A stretch of DNA of 64,000 nt. It comes from Alphaproteobacteria bacterium. Its GTDB lineage: Bacteria; Pseudomonadota; Alphaproteobacteria; Rhodobacterales; Rhodobacteraceae. The notes below the pieces were generated by a model, which saw nothing but the letters and a program-made list of their open reading frames with translations, was not told the origin of the DNA and searched no databases. The stretch's first letter is position 1; the number at the start of each line of letters is the position of its first letter. Shown here piece after piece: positions 54,146 through 63,784 of the stretch. Location of the stretch: the NCBI GenBank assembly GCA_030148665.1, contig JASBSZ010000001.1:87988-151987 (forward strand). The letters run 5' to 3'. A program made the position numbers and the translations under genes.

Positions 54146-54739
54146 ATGTGGAATGAAAGATACTCCGAACCGGGTTTCCTGTTCGGGACCGAGCCGGCGC
54201 AGTTTCTGGTCGAACAGCAGCAATATCTCGAACGTGGCAAGACAGCCCTGGCGATCGCCGACGGCGAGGGTCGCAATTCGGTATTCATGGCCGAAAAGGG
54301 CATGAAGGTCACTGCGCAGGACGCATCCGAGGTTGCCGTGGACAAGGCCCGCGGACTGGCCGCCGCGCGCGGGGCCAATGTCACCTACCGCCTGGGTGAT
54401 CTGCGCGAATTCGACTGGGACGAGACCAGCTATGACCTGGTGGCGGGCATCTACATCCAGTTCGCCGAACCCGATTTCCGCGACGCGATCTTTGCCGGCA
54501 TGAAGCGCGCGCTCAAACCCGGCGGGATACTCCTGCTGCATGGCTACCGGCCCGAGCAGCTGGAATACGGCACCGGCGGGCCGCCCTGCGCCGAAAACAT
54601 GTACACCGTGGACCTGCTGCGCGAATCGTTTTCCGACATGGAGATCCTGCGCCTCGAGGCCTATGACCGCGAGGTGGACGAGGGCCGCGGACATTCGGGC
54701 ATGTCGGCCCTGATCGACCTGGTCGCGCGCAAATCCTGA
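54146..54739 (+). CDS. Class I AdoMet-dependent methyltransferase (TehB/UbiE-like)
   Basis: The 197-residue protein has the AdoMet loop ALAIADGEGRNSVFMAEKG and ALKPGGILLLHGYRP. MWNERYSEPGFLFGTEP at the N-terminus is common to small tellurite-resistance-like methyltransferases. The substrate is unknown. The ATG at 54146 has a GGGAGGGG site. Its last codons and stop are duplicated in tandem (54722-54757), with the second copy outside the gene. Confidence 0.85.
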   Translation: MWNERYSEPGFLFGTEPAQFLVEQQQYLERGKTALAIADGEGRNSVFMAEKGMKVTAQDASEVAVDKARGLAAARGANVTYRLGDLREFDWDETSYDLVAGIYIQFAEPDFRDAIFAGMKRALKPGGILLLHGYRPEQLEYGTGGPPCAENMYTVDLLRESFSDMEILRLEAYDREVDEGRGHSGMSALIDLVARKS

Positions 54740-54757
54740 GTCGCGCGCAAATCCTGA
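54722..54757 (+). repeat. 18-bp exact tandem duplication across a stop codon
   Basis: The unit GTCGCGCGCAAATCCTGA (54722-54739) is repeated exactly at 54740-54757. The first copy encodes the last five codons and TGA of the methyltransferase; the second is untranslated. It looks like a recent slip event. Confidence 0.95.
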
Positions 54758-54793
54758 ATGATCGGGCCGTGAATGGTCGGGCCGCCCCCGGCC

Positions 54794-54844
54794 CTTCTTC
54801 TTTGCGCAAATACTCTCGGGGGTGCGGGGGCAGACAGCCCCCGC
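54794..54844 (+). terminator. Dispersed motif copy F with G/C hairpin between methyltransferase and tyrS
   Basis: CTTCTTCTTTGCGCAAATAC (54794-54813) begins 54 bp after the methyltransferase stop. It is followed by CTCTCGGGGGT and the hairpin GCGGGGGC/GCCCCCGC (54824-54831, 54837-54844, AGACA loop). The hairpin and the bases before it (CTCGGGGGTGCGGGGGCAGA) are identical to the copy at 50220. The leftward tyrS ends at 54855. Confidence 0.65.
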
Positions 54845-54854
54845 CGCTTATGGT

Positions 54855-56111
54855 TCAGCTTGCGCCGAGGCGCACCAGCGCGTGACGTTTCTTCCCGGCC
54901 GACAGCTTGATTTCGCCCGCCAGTTGACCCTTGCCAATCATCATGCCCGCATCCGTCACCAGCGCGTCATCGATGCGCGCGCCCTTGTCGGCAATCAGCC
55001 GCTTGGCCTCTTTCCCCGATTTCGCCAGCCCCGAACGCACGAACAGCTGCACCACCGAAATGCCGTCCGCAACCTCGTCCGCACCCAGTTCCAGCGTCGG
55101 CAGATCCTCGCCCACGCCGCCCTGTTCGAACACCTTGCGCGCGGTCGCCTCGGCGGCGGCGGCGGCCTCGGCCCCGTGCGCCAGCGTGGTGACCTCGTTG
55201 GCCAGCCGGATCTTGGCCTCGTTGATCTCGCTGCCTTCCAGCGCGCCAAGGCGGTCGCATTCCTCGACCGGCAGTTCGGTATACAGTTTCAGGAAACGCC
55301 CCACATCGGCATCGGTGCAGTTGCGCCAGTATTGCCAGAATTCGTAAGGGGAAAGCATGTCGGCATTCAGCCATACCGCGCCGCCCTGGCTCTTGCCCAT
55401 CTTGCGGCCGTCGGATGTGGTCATCAGCGGGGTCGTCAGGCCATAGACCTCGGCCCCCAGCATCCGGCGGGTCAGGTCGATGCCGTTGACGATATTGCCC
55501 CACTGATCGGATCCGCCCATCTGCAGGCGGCAGCCGTAGCGCCGGTTCAGCTCCATGAAGTCATAGGCCTGAAGGATCATGTAGTTGAATTCGAGAAAGC
55601 TCAGCGATTGTTCGCGATCGAGGCGCAGTTTCACGCTCTCGAAACTCAGCATCCGGTTTACGCTGAAATGGCGGCCCACATCACGCAGGAATTCGAGATA
55701 GTTCAGCCCGTCCAGCCATTCGGCGTTATTGACCATGACCGCCCCATCCGCGCCCTCGCCAAAGCGCAGATAATTGTCAAAGACCTGCCGGATACCCGCG
55801 ATATTGGCGTCGATCTGCTCAGGCGCCAGCAGCGGGCGCTCTTCCGCGCGGTCGGTCGGATCGCCCACCTTGGTGGTGCCGCCGCCCATCAGCACGATCG
55901 GCTTGTGGCCGGTTTTCTGCAGCCAGCGCAGCATCATGATCTGGATCAGGCTGCCCACATGCAGTGATTTCGCCGTTGCGTCGAACCCGATATAGCCCGG
56001 CGTGACGCCCGCGCCGAGGGCTGTGTCAAGGCCTTCGATGTCGGTGCAGTCGGCGACAAAGCCGCGCTCGATCATCACCTGCAGGAATTCGGATTTCGGG
56101 GTATGGGTCAT
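54855..56111 (-). CDS. tyrS: Tyrosyl-tRNA synthetase
   Basis: The 418-residue class I synthetase has the HIGH-type motif SLHVGSLIQ, the KMSKS-type motif as KMGKS, and a C-terminal S4 RNA-binding domain (about 355-415). It charges tRNA-Tyr. The start [13 protein letters not shown] at 56111 is standard; the open frame upstream is antisense of anmK. It is divergent from anmK, 78 bp apart. Confidence 0.97.
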   Translation of the reverse strand: MTHTPKSEFLQVMIERGFVADCTDIEGLDTALGAGVTPGYIGFDATAKSLHVGSLIQIMMLRWLQKTGHKPIVLMGGGTTKVGDPTDRAEERPLLAPEQIDANIAGIRQVFDNYLRFGEGADGAVMVNNAEWLDGLNYLEFLRDVGRHFSVNRMLSFESVKLRLDREQSLSFLEFNYMILQAYDFMELNRRYGCRLQMGGSDQWGNIVNGIDLTRRMLGAEVYGLTTPLMTTSDGRKMGKSQGGAVWLNADMLSPYEFWQYWRNCTDADVGRFLKLYTELPVEECDRLGALEGSEINEAKIRLANEVTTLAHGAEAAAAAEATARKVFEQGGVGEDLPTLELGADEVADGISVVQLFVRSGLAKSGKEAKRLIADKGARIDDALVTDAGMMIGKGQLAGEIKLSAGKKRHALVRLGAS

Positions 56112-56189
56112 CGTTCGGGTCCATTGGCTTGCGGGCATTGGCAATTGCTGGCGTGTTCTATACTTGTCAGCGCAGGAAAGGGAAGGGCG

Positions 56190-57281
56190 ATGGCCGAGAC
56201 AGACGCGATTTGGGTGCTGGGCTGCATGTCGGGCACATCCATGGACGGGATCGATGCGGCGATGCTGCTGACCGACGGGGTCAAGGTGTTCGAGTTCGGC
56301 GCAACCGGCTTTCGCCCCTACACGCCGGCCGAGCGCGCCGTGATCGCCGCGGCCCAGGGAAAATGGCCGGGCGACGACGGCGTTGCCGAGGCCGCCGCCA
56401 TTGTCGAGCAGACCCATGCCGAGCTGATCTCGCGTTTCGGGGGCGTCGCGCTGGTCGGCTTTCACGGCCAGACGCTGGCGCATGAGCCGGCCGCGCGCGG
56501 CACCCATCAGGCGGGCAATGGCGCGCGGCTGGCGCAGATGCTGGGCAAGCCGGTCGCCTGGGATTTCCGCAGCAATGATGTCGCCGCAGGCGGGCAGGGG
56601 GCGCCGCTGGCCCCGTTCTATCATTTCGCACTGGCGCGGCGGTTCGATCTGGGCCGCGTGGCGTTTCTCAATCTGGGCGGGGTGGGCAATATCACCTTTG
56701 TCGACCCACTTGCCGATGCCCCCGACGCCCCCGGAGCGCTGCTGGCCTTCGACACAGGCCCCGCCAATGCGTTGATGGATGATCTCGTGCGCGCCCGCAC
56801 GGGGCTGGCCTGCGATTACGGTGGCGCGCTGGCGGCGATCGGGGTGGCGGATCAGGGGATTGTTACGCGTTTTCTGGAGCTTGAGTATTTTTCGAAAACA
56901 CCGCCCAAATCACTGGACAGAAACGATTTCGCGCAGCTTGCGGAATGGGTCGAGCCCCTTTCCGACCCCGACGCGCTGGCGACATTGGCGGCCGCCAGCG
57001 TGGCGGCGGTCAAGGCCGCCTTTCGCCACGCGCCCTTTCCGGTGCGGCAGCTGCTGGTCTGCGGCGGCGGGCGCAAGAATGACCATCTGATGAAGCTGCT
57101 GGCAGAGGAATTGCCGGTCGAGGTCGTCTCGGTGGACAAGGCGGGCATGGATGGCGACATGCTGGAAGCGCAGGCATTCGCCTTTCTGGCACAGCGGGTG
57201 CGTTTGGGGCGCACCATCAGCGCGCCGGGCACGACAGGTGTGCCGCAGCCAATGACGGGCGGGCTGGTCAGCCATCCGTGA
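56190..57281 (+). CDS. anmK: Anhydro-N-acetylmuramic acid kinase
   Basis: The 363-residue sugar-kinase-fold protein has the ATP motif [12 protein letters not shown], then [10 protein letters not shown] and [15 protein letters not shown]. AnmK phosphorylates and opens anhydro-MurNAc in cell-wall recycling. The ATG at 56190 follows GGAAGGGCG. Further recycling genes are not in the window. Confidence 0.97.
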   Translation: MAETDAIWVLGCMSGTSMDGIDAAMLLTDGVKVFEFGATGFRPYTPAERAVIAAAQGKWPGDDGVAEAAAIVEQTHAELISRFGGVALVGFHGQTLAHEPAARGTHQAGNGARLAQMLGKPVAWDFRSNDVAAGGQGAPLAPFYHFALARRFDLGRVAFLNLGGVGNITFVDPLADAPDAPGALLAFDTGPANALMDDLVRARTGLACDYGGALAAIGVADQGIVTRFLELEYFSKTPPKSLDRNDFAQLAEWVEPLSDPDALATLAAASVAAVKAAFRHAPFPVRQLLVCGGGRKNDHLMKLLAEELPVEVVSVDKAGMDGDMLEAQAFAFLAQRVRLGRTISAPGTTGVPQPMTGGLVSHP

Positions 57282-57332
57282 GGTGGTGGTTCGGCGCAGG
57301 TCGGGGCAAATGTGTTCGCTCGATTGCACTTC

Positions 57333-57389
57333 GCCCGGGGCGCGCTTGCGGCCCGGGCATGCGCCCGCCCGCCCCCAAGGCGGGCGCAT
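57333..57389. repeat. REP-like intergenic element, copy 4 (divergent)
   Basis: GCCCGGG/CCCGGGC arms around a GCTTGC centre (57333-57358) are followed by a perfect 11-bp stem ATGCGCCCGCC/GGCGGGCGCAT (57359-57369, 57379-57389, 9-nt loop CGCCCCCAA). The order, GCTTGC-centred hairpin then C-rich loop then GGCGGGCGC, is like copies 2 and 3, but the rest is diverged. It lies between anmK and rarD. Confidence 0.55.
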
Positions 57390-57507
57390 CCGCGCCCACC
57401 CGGGCGGCCGCCTGCCCTGTGTTGGGGGGTGCTTTCTGATATTCACCCCCTCTTGCCAATCCCGCGTCGCTATGGCCTGACTGGACCGTCAGCGCAGCGA
57501 GGGCAGG

Positions 57508-58449
57508 ATGAACGATTCCACCAAGGGATTGATGGCGATGATCGGGGCCAGTTCCATCTGGGGGCTGTCGCCGATCTACTACAAATGGCTGGCCCATGTG
57601 CCGCCGCTCGAGGTGCTCAGCCATCGCACGCTGTGGTCTTTCGTGATCTTTGCCGCCGTGCTGGCCTTTCAGGGGCGGCTGGGCGTCTTGCGCCGGGCGC
57701 TTTCCACAAGGCGGGGGCTTGCGGTGATTGCCTTTGCCGGCGCGATGATCTCGCTCAACTGGTTCGTGTTCATCCTGTCGGTGCAGATCGGCCGCGCGGT
57801 CGAGGCGAGTCTTGGCTATTACATCTTTCCGCTGGTGGCGGTCGCCCTCGGCGCGCTGTTTTTTGGCGAACGTCTGGGCCGCGCGCAATGGGTTGCCGTG
57901 CTTCTGGCGCTGGTCGCGGTGGCGGTGCTGACATGGGGGCTGGGCGCGGCGCCGTGGATCTCGTTGATCCTGGCGACGTCGTTCGGTCTTTACGGTCTGG
58001 TCAAGAAATCGCTGGATGTGGGGCCGGTCGTGTCGGTCACCGGCGAGGTGGCGTTGCTGCTGCCGCTGGCACTGATCTGGCTGGTCGGGGTCAACCTGTA
58101 TGGCTGGCAGGGGGTGACCGGGCGCGCGGGCGGGTTTTTCGGCCATGATCTGGCCAACACGGTGATGCTGATGTTTTCGGGCGTGATCACAGCCGGGCCG
58201 CTGATCCTGTTTTCCTATGCCACAAGAAGGCTGAGCTATGCCAGCGTCGGGCTGATCCAGTACCTTAACCCCAGCCTGCAATTCCTTGTTGCCACACTTG
58301 TTTTTGCCGAACCCTTCACCCGCTGGCACGCCATCGCCTTTGCCCTGATCTGGAGCGCGCTGGCGATCTATTCGCTGGCCGGTCTGCGGGGCAGGGCCGT
58401 GTCCAGAGCGGCCTCGAGCGCCTCGACCGAGTTGACGACCGAAAAATAG
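57508..58449 (+). CDS. rarD: EamA family transporter RarD
   Basis: The 313-residue protein has ten hydrophobic helices in two EamA repeats, starting KGLMAMIGASSIWGLSPIYYK, and GLIQYLNPSLQFL in the second. RarD-type members are amino-acid or metabolite exporters of unknown substrate. Its C-terminal 27 codons overlap the convergent LOG gene. Confidence 0.92.
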   Translation: MNDSTKGLMAMIGASSIWGLSPIYYKWLAHVPPLEVLSHRTLWSFVIFAAVLAFQGRLGVLRRALSTRRGLAVIAFAGAMISLNWFVFILSVQIGRAVEASLGYYIFPLVAVALGALFFGERLGRAQWVAVLLALVAVAVLTWGLGAAPWISLILATSFGLYGLVKKSLDVGPVVSVTGEVALLLPLALIWLVGVNLYGWQGVTGRAGGFFGHDLANTVMLMFSGVITAGPLILFSYATRRLSYASVGLIQYLNPSLQFLVATLVFAEPFTRWHAIAFALIWSALAIYSLAGLRGRAVSRAASSASTELTTEK

Positions 58450-58943
58450 CCAAGGAACGCGCGGTCGGTGAAACCGCGGGCCACCAGTTGGTCGATCAGG
58501 GCCGTCAGCGGATCCCAATAGCCGTTGATATTCAACAGGAACACGGGCTTTTCATGCAGGCCCAGCTGGCGCCAGGTCAGAACCTCGAACAGTTCGTCCA
58601 GCGAACCGGCCCCGCCGGGCAGGGTGACGATGGCGTCCGCGTTCATGAACATCACCTTCTTGCGCTCGTGCATGGTTTCCGTGATCACAAGCTGCGTGAT
58701 GTCGCGGTTTTCGCGCTCGCGTGACAGCAGGTGAACGGGGATCACCCCCAGCGCCCGGCCGCCCCCGGCCGCGGCGGCACGGGCAACCGCCCCCATCAGC
58801 CCCATGTCCCCGGCGCCATAGACCAGGCGCCAGCCTCGTCGCGCCAGCATCGCGCCCAGCCTGCCGGCCTCGGCGGCGAATGCGGGATCGTCGCCCTCGC
58901 GTGCGCCACAGAACACGCAGACCGCAGGATCTTTCTGCAACAT
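58368..58943 (-). CDS. LOG family protein (nucleotide 5'-monophosphate phosphoribohydrolase)
   Basis: The 191-residue protein has the LOG motif pair: [17 protein letters not shown] and [15 protein letters not shown] (PGGxGTxxE form, Thr replaced by Ser). These hydrolyse cytokinin nucleotides or related nucleoside monophosphates. It overlaps rarD tail-to-tail by 82 bp. The start [13 protein letters not shown] is standard. Confidence 0.93.
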   Translation of the reverse strand: MLQKDPAVCVFCGAREGDDPAFAAEAGRLGAMLARRGWRLVYGAGDMGLMGAVARAAAAGGGRALGVIPVHLLSRERENRDITQLVITETMHERKKVMFMNADAIVTLPGGAGSLDELFEVLTWRQLGLHEKPVFLLNINGYWDPLTALIDQLVARGFTDRAFLGYFSVVNSVEALEAALDTALPRRPASE

Positions 58944-59108
58944 GCAAAACCCTTTGTCGTCGATATCAATGGAAAACCCTTAGCGGAGTTGCTATCAGTT
59001 GGGCAAGGCGCGATCTCTGCCAGGATCGGCGCACCGGGCCGGCCGGCAGGCGTCAGGTATCGGGGCCCTTTCCGGCACGGATCGCTTGGGGCAGCAAGGG
59101 TGTGCGAC

Positions 59109-61178
59109 ATGGCTGGTTTTTCCGCGATCGGAAACAAGGGATACCTGGTGCTTGGCGGTCTGGCCGTGGCGGCACTGGCCGGGCTGGGCGCGTGGGGGCT
59201 GCTGTCGCCCGACCAGAGCCCCAGCGTCGTCAGCATCGCACCCCGTCAGGCCCCCGCGCCGGTGTCGCTGGCCGTGCCGCGCGACAGGGGAGGCAAGACA
59301 CCGGGGGCGACCCGTGGCCGTGGCACGGGCAGGACGGGCTCGGACGGTGAGGTTGGCAACACCGCCTCTGCCCCCTCGACGTCAGGCGGACCGGGCGCGA
59401 CACAAGGGCCGGCCACGACCGGGATCGGGCGTGCGGGGGCCGGGGGCGCCGGGGCAGCGGCCTCGAATTCGCCCGCCACGCCGCCCGAGGCATCGGGAAC
59501 AAAGGCATCGCAGCGGCGAACCGTCGTCGCATCGGTGCAGCCCACGGCCCCGAAACCCGCCGAAAAACCCGCCGAAAAGGCGGCCGCGGATGGCACGGGC
59601 GCGGGTGTTGCCCCCCTGGCAACCCCGCAACAGGTGTCGGGCCCACGTTTCGATCTGGTGCGTGTCGATCGCAATGGCAGCGCGCTCGTCGCCGGCCGCG
59701 CGCGCCCCGGCAGCCAGATCACGATCCTGCTGGATGGCAAGGAGATTGCCACGACCCAGGCCGATTCCAGCGGCGGTTTTGTCGCCATGTTCGACATGCC
59801 CGCCAGCGGCGCCCGGGTGATGACCCTGTCCGAGCGCGACCGCTCGGGCAAGGTCGTGCAATCCAGCGACCAGGTGCTGGTGGTGGGTCAGCCCGCGCAG
59901 GGACGCGCGGTTGCGGGCAAGGGTACACAAGGGGACGCCCTGAAAGAGGCGAGCGGCAACAAGGCCGGCCAGAATGCCAGCGCGACAAACGCGGACAGGG
60001 CCGATGCGGGCAAGATTGCCGCGGCGACGGGCAAGGGCAACGCGCGTGATGAATACCGTGATGAAAACCGGGCCTCGGGCACGGCCGCATCGGGCGGTCA
60101 GGCTGAACGGGTTGCCGGACAGGCCGGGGCCACGGGCAAGCGGCGCGACATTGTCGAGACCACGCCGCCCCGCCCGCCGGCGCGTGACAACGGGGCTTTG
60201 GCGACGGCCCTTGCCGATGCCGGCGTGACCGAACCGGCGCAACGGCCGGCACCAGCCCAGCAGATCGACCAGCCCGGGGCAAACGGCGTCGCGGCGCGCG
60301 CATCGGCCGTGGACACGGCAAAAGGCAAGGTCGCGCAGGCCGCCGCGACATCCCCGGCGCCGGCAACGACCACGGCAACGACGCGGCCGGCAAAATCCAC
60401 ATCGGCCGGTGCTGGCGCACAGGCCGGGGCGGGCGGCAGCAGCACGACCGGCACCGCATCCGAATCCGCGGCGACCGGACCGGCCACCGGCAAGCGGCAG
60501 GCGGCCACCGCAACGGCAAACGGCCCGACGGCCGATACCGCGACAGTCGCGGGGGCCGCGCCGTCGGATGGCGACACGCGCCCCGACCTGCCAGCCGCGC
60601 AGGGGGCGCCTGCCATCGTGATTGCAAACCGCCAGGGCGTGCGCCTGTTGCAGCCGCCCTCGGTCGATGCCGCGGCACCGGAAGCGATGCCGAACATCAC
60701 GCTCGACATGATAACCTATGACGATCAGGGCGAGGTCGTGCTGGCCGGCCGGGCCCGGCCCGACCACCATGTGCGCGTCTATGTGGACGACCGTCCCGTC
60801 AAGACCGGGGTCGTGTCCCCGGACGGATCATGGCAGCTTTCCCTGCCCGAGATCGCGCCGGGACGCTATCGTCTGCGGCTGGACGAGATCGGCGCCGACG
60901 GCAAGGTGACCTCGCGCATCGAAACCCCGTTCCAGAAGGAGCGCCCCGAAGAGGCGCGCCAGGTCGTCGCAGCCCTGGCCGCAAGGGACGACGGCAAGGA
61001 CCGGCCCCGCCGCCGGGTCGAGACCGTGACCGTCCAGAAGGGCAACACGTTGTGGGCGATTTCCAAGCGCAACTACGGGCTGGGGCATCTCTACGTCAAG
61101 ATATTTCAGGCCAACCGCGATCTGATTCGTGACCCGGATCTGATCTATCCGGGGCAGATTTTCACGATTCCCGAATGA
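59109..61178 (+). CDS. Large membrane-anchored LysM protein with two Ig-like domains
   Basis: The 689-residue protein has an N-terminal membrane anchor (about 10-32) and a very Ala/Gly/Thr/Pro-rich region. Two Ig-like repeats are seen: [18 protein letters not shown] (about residue 180) and [17 protein letters not shown] (about 540). A long disordered linker separates them, and a C-terminal LysM ([19 protein letters not shown]) ends the protein. Such proteins bind peptidoglycan and may scaffold the wall. Family members are found in Rhodobacterales as LysM peptidoglycan-binding proteins; the function is unknown. The start [17 protein letters not shown] is chosen because the anchor starts there. 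Confidence 0.87.
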   Translation: MAGFSAIGNKGYLVLGGLAVAALAGLGAWGLLSPDQSPSVVSIAPRQAPAPVSLAVPRDRGGKTPGATRGRGTGRTGSDGEVGNTASAPSTSGGPGATQGPATTGIGRAGAGGAGAAASNSPATPPEASGTKASQRRTVVASVQPTAPKPAEKPAEKAAADGTGAGVAPLATPQQVSGPRFDLVRVDRNGSALVAGRARPGSQITILLDGKEIATTQADSSGGFVAMFDMPASGARVMTLSERDRSGKVVQSSDQVLVVGQPAQGRAVAGKGTQGDALKEASGNKAGQNASATNADRADAGKIAAATGKGNARDEYRDENRASGTAASGGQAERVAGQAGATGKRRDIVETTPPRPPARDNGALATALADAGVTEPAQRPAPAQQIDQPGANGVAARASAVDTAKGKVAQAAATSPAPATTTATTRPAKSTSAGAGAQAGAGGSSTTGTASESAATGPATGKRQAATATANGPTADTATVAGAAPSDGDTRPDLPAAQGAPAIVIANRQGVRLLQPPSVDAAAPEAMPNITLDMITYDDQGEVVLAGRARPDHHVRVYVDDRPVKTGVVSPDGSWQLSLPEIAPGRYRLRLDEIGADGKVTSRIETPFQKERPEEARQVVAALAARDDGKDRPRRRVETVTVQKGNTLWAISKRNYGLGHLYVKIFQANRDLIRDPDLIYPGQIFTIPE

Positions 61179-61243
61179 TTCGCGGCTGAGCCCTCTGGTA
61201 CTGGGCGCCCCGGCCCTCTATCTGCTGGGCGCAGGAGAGATGC

Positions 61244-63085
61244 ATGACCGGAAAAGCCGACAACACCGATCACGACAGGCGCAGCGCGTTGCGGATCATC
61301 CGCAAGGTCATTCCCTATCTGTGGCCGCAGGGGCAGCTGTGGGTCAAGTGGCGCGTGGTGATCGCGATGCTGCTGCTGGCGCTGTCCAAGGTGATTTCGG
61401 TTGCGACCCCGTTCTTTTACAAGGCGGCGGTCGATGCGCTGGCGCCCAAGGGCGGGGCCGATCAGACGGTTTTCATGCTGACGGCCGGTGCGGTGGGGCT
61501 GACCGTCGCCTACGGCATGGCGCGCCTGATGACGGTGGGCTTTCAGCAGCTGCGCGACGCGGTGTTTGCCCGCGTCGGCCAACGGGCGCTGCGGCGTCTG
61601 GCGCTGGAAACCTTTCAGCATATTCATGCGCTCAGCCTGCGCTATCACATCACCCGCAAGACGGGCGGCCTTTCGCGCATCATCGAGCGCGGCGTCAAGG
61701 GCGTCGAATTCCTGCTGCGCTTCATGCTGCTGTCGATGGGGCCGCTGGCGCTGGAGCTGCTGATGGTGGCGATCATCCTGTTTCTGGTGTTCGACGCCCG
61801 GTATCTGGCCATCGTGGTGGTGACCGTCGCGCTGTATGTGACATTTACCTTCAAGGTCACCGAATGGCGCGTCAAGATCCGCCGCGAGATGAACCGCCAG
61901 GATACCAACGCCAACCAGAAGGCCATCGACAGCCTGCTGAATTTCGAAACCGTCAAGTATTTCAACGCCGAGGAACGCGAGGCGCGTCGTTACGACGACA
62001 GCATGCGCCAATATGAAAGCGCCGCGCTCAAGACCACCTATTCGCTGGCCATCCTCAATTTCGGGCAGAGCTTCCTGATTACCTCGGGGCTGGTCGGGGT
62101 GATGGTGCTGGCCGCGATCGGGGTGCAGCAGGGCAAGCTGACGGTGGGCGATTTCGTGATGGTCAACGCCTATATGGTGCAGATCACCCTGCCGCTGAAT
62201 TTCCTGGGCACGGTCTACCGCGAAATCAGGCAGTCGCTTGTCGATATGGGCGAGATGTTCGACCTGCTGGAACAGCCCCCCGAGGTGACCGACAAGCCGG
62301 GTGCCAGGCCGCTGGCGGTCACGGGGGGCGAGGTGCGTTTCGACCATGTGTCCTTCGGCTATGACCCCGACCGCCTGATCCTGCGGGATTTCGACCTGAC
62401 GGTGGATGCGGGCCGCACGGTGGCCATTGTCGGGCCTTCGGGGGCGGGAAAATCGACGATCGGGCGCCTGTTGTTCCGCTTTTACGACGTCAACGAGGGC
62501 GCGCTGCTGATCGACGGGCAGGATGTGCGCGATGTCACGCTGGCCAGCCTGCACGCAGCCATCGGCATCGTGCCGCAGGACACCGTGCTGTTCAACGACA
62601 CCATCGGCTACAACATCATGTATGGCCGCGCGGATGCCTCGCGCGAGGAAATGATCGCCGCCGCCAAGGCCGCCAGGATTCATGATTTCGTCATGTCGCT
62701 GCCGGACGGCTATGACACCATGGTGGGCGAGCGCGGGCTGAAACTGTCGGGCGGTGAAAAACAGCGCGTGGGCATTGCGCGCACCCTGCTGAAAAACCCG
62801 CCGATCCTGCTGCTGGACGAGGCCACCAGCGCGCTGGACACCGACACCGAGCGCGACATTCAGGAAAGCCTGCGCATGATGTCGCGCGGGCGCACCGTCA
62901 TCACCATCGCGCACCGGCTTTCGACCATCGTTGACGCCGATCTGATCGTGGTGCTGGAAGCGGGTCGCATCACCGAGCGCGGCACCCATGACGAGCTGAT
63001 CGCGCTGAACGGCCGCTATGCCCGCATGTGGCAGCGCCAGCAGGCCGGCGACGACGAGGCGCCGGGCGGCATCGCCGCGGCGTGA
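61244..63085 (+). CDS. Atm1-type ABC exporter (half-transporter)
   Basis: The 613-residue protein has six membrane helices and an ABC domain with Walker A GPSGAGKST, signature LSGGEKQRVGIAR and Walker B ILLLDEATSALD. Its membrane part has the Atm1/HMT1 pattern NQKAIDSLLNFETVKYFNAE. Bacterial Atm1 exports glutathione-linked metals or Fe-S precursors and gives metal tolerance. It follows the LysM gene 65 bp downstream. Confidence 0.95.
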   Translation: MTGKADNTDHDRRSALRIIRKVIPYLWPQGQLWVKWRVVIAMLLLALSKVISVATPFFYKAAVDALAPKGGADQTVFMLTAGAVGLTVAYGMARLMTVGFQQLRDAVFARVGQRALRRLALETFQHIHALSLRYHITRKTGGLSRIIERGVKGVEFLLRFMLLSMGPLALELLMVAIILFLVFDARYLAIVVVTVALYVTFTFKVTEWRVKIRREMNRQDTNANQKAIDSLLNFETVKYFNAEEREARRYDDSMRQYESAALKTTYSLAILNFGQSFLITSGLVGVMVLAAIGVQQGKLTVGDFVMVNAYMVQITLPLNFLGTVYREIRQSLVDMGEMFDLLEQPPEVTDKPGARPLAVTGGEVRFDHVSFGYDPDRLILRDFDLTVDAGRTVAIVGPSGAGKSTIGRLLFRFYDVNEGALLIDGQDVRDVTLASLHAAIGIVPQDTVLFNDTIGYNIMYGRADASREEMIAAAKAARIHDFVMSLPDGYDTMVGERGLKLSGGEKQRVGIARTLLKNPPILLLDEATSALDTDTERDIQESLRMMSRGRTVITIAHRLSTIVDADLIVVLEAGRITERGTHDELIALNGRYARMWQRQQAGDDEAPGGIAAA

Positions 63086-63160
63086 CGGCAAAAGCACCGC
63101 GCAGGGCGATGTTTCCCCTTGCCTTTCGCGCATCCCAAAGGGTAAGAGCGGCCCTGCCTC

Positions 63161-63236
<76 letters not shown>

Positions 63237-63462
63237 TCGTCCCTGACCCTTTTCCGGCACGGCAATGCCTGCGGCGCGATTGTCGGCACCGGTTCAGTAG
63301 TGGGCCCGTACCGGGCCTGTAGCGGGGCTGTACCGGGCGCGGGCGACTCTTGCGCTTGGCGTCACGAGGGTTTAAACGTCGCAGCGTTCGCAATTCCGGG
63401 CGGCTTCACCGCCTTTTGCAAGCACCTCTCGATGGCCGCGCCCCGTGGCGCGACGATTGAAT

Positions 63463-63538
63463 GCCCTCATAGCTCAGCTGGTAGAGCAACTGATTTGTAA
63501 TCAGTAGGTCCGCGGTTCAAGTCCGTGTGGGGGCACCA
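63463..63538 (+). tRNA. tRNA-Thr, anticodon TGT
   Basis: A 76-nt cloverleaf is seen: acceptor GCCCTCA/TGGGGGC (one G-T pair), anticodon stem ACTGA/TCAGT with loop TTTGTAA (anticodon TGT), T-arm CGCGG/CCGTG with TTCAAGT, and CCA encoded. Between it and tRNA-Val lie 226 bp without a gene. An IS110 transposase lies downstream. Confidence 0.97.
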
Positions 63539-63574
63539 TTTCATCCGGGCACATTCCCACGTTTGCCGCGTTCT

Positions 63575-63761
63575 ATCGCGAGTTGAGGGCAGCGCCCGCC
63601 TGTGGGGCGGGGCAGGCGCCTGGGGTGAAAGATGCCGCGCGAAAAATTCGAGCGCCCGCGCCGCCGGCGCTGGTCCAGGGGAATCGCATTTGAAAAAACC
63701 GCGTGCCGTTTTCGACTGTTCCGCCCGGCCGACAGGCCGGGCAGCGCCCGCCCCGCCCCCC
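63575..63761. repeat. REP-like intergenic element, copy 5, inverted relative to copy 1
   Basis: The first 24 bases (63575-63598) are the exact reverse complement of 31960-31983. The other end carries the stem GCCCGGCC/GGCCGGGC (63723-63730, 63735-63742, GACA loop), followed by AGCGCCCGCCCCGCCCCCC (63743-63761), also as in copy 1 (where the stem is followed by the same 19 bases). Between the two ends is unrelated DNA. The IS110 transposase stop lies 24 bp beyond. Confidence 0.75.
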
Positions 63762-63784
63762 GGCAACTGTATTCTTTCGGCCTG

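Noticed and set aside
54855..56624. Extension of tyrS to a 589-residue protein
   Set aside because: The first 171 residues are antisense of anmK; TyrS starts at 56111 with the usual N-terminus.
57282..57507. A short gene between anmK and rarD
   Set aside because: The open frame is a by-product of the GC-rich stem-loop repeat and has no ribosome-binding site.
61145..63133. A 662-residue open frame on the minus strand opposite the Atm1 exporter
   Set aside because: It is a high-GC shadow of the ABC exporter; its peptide is His/Gln/Arg-rich with no family features.
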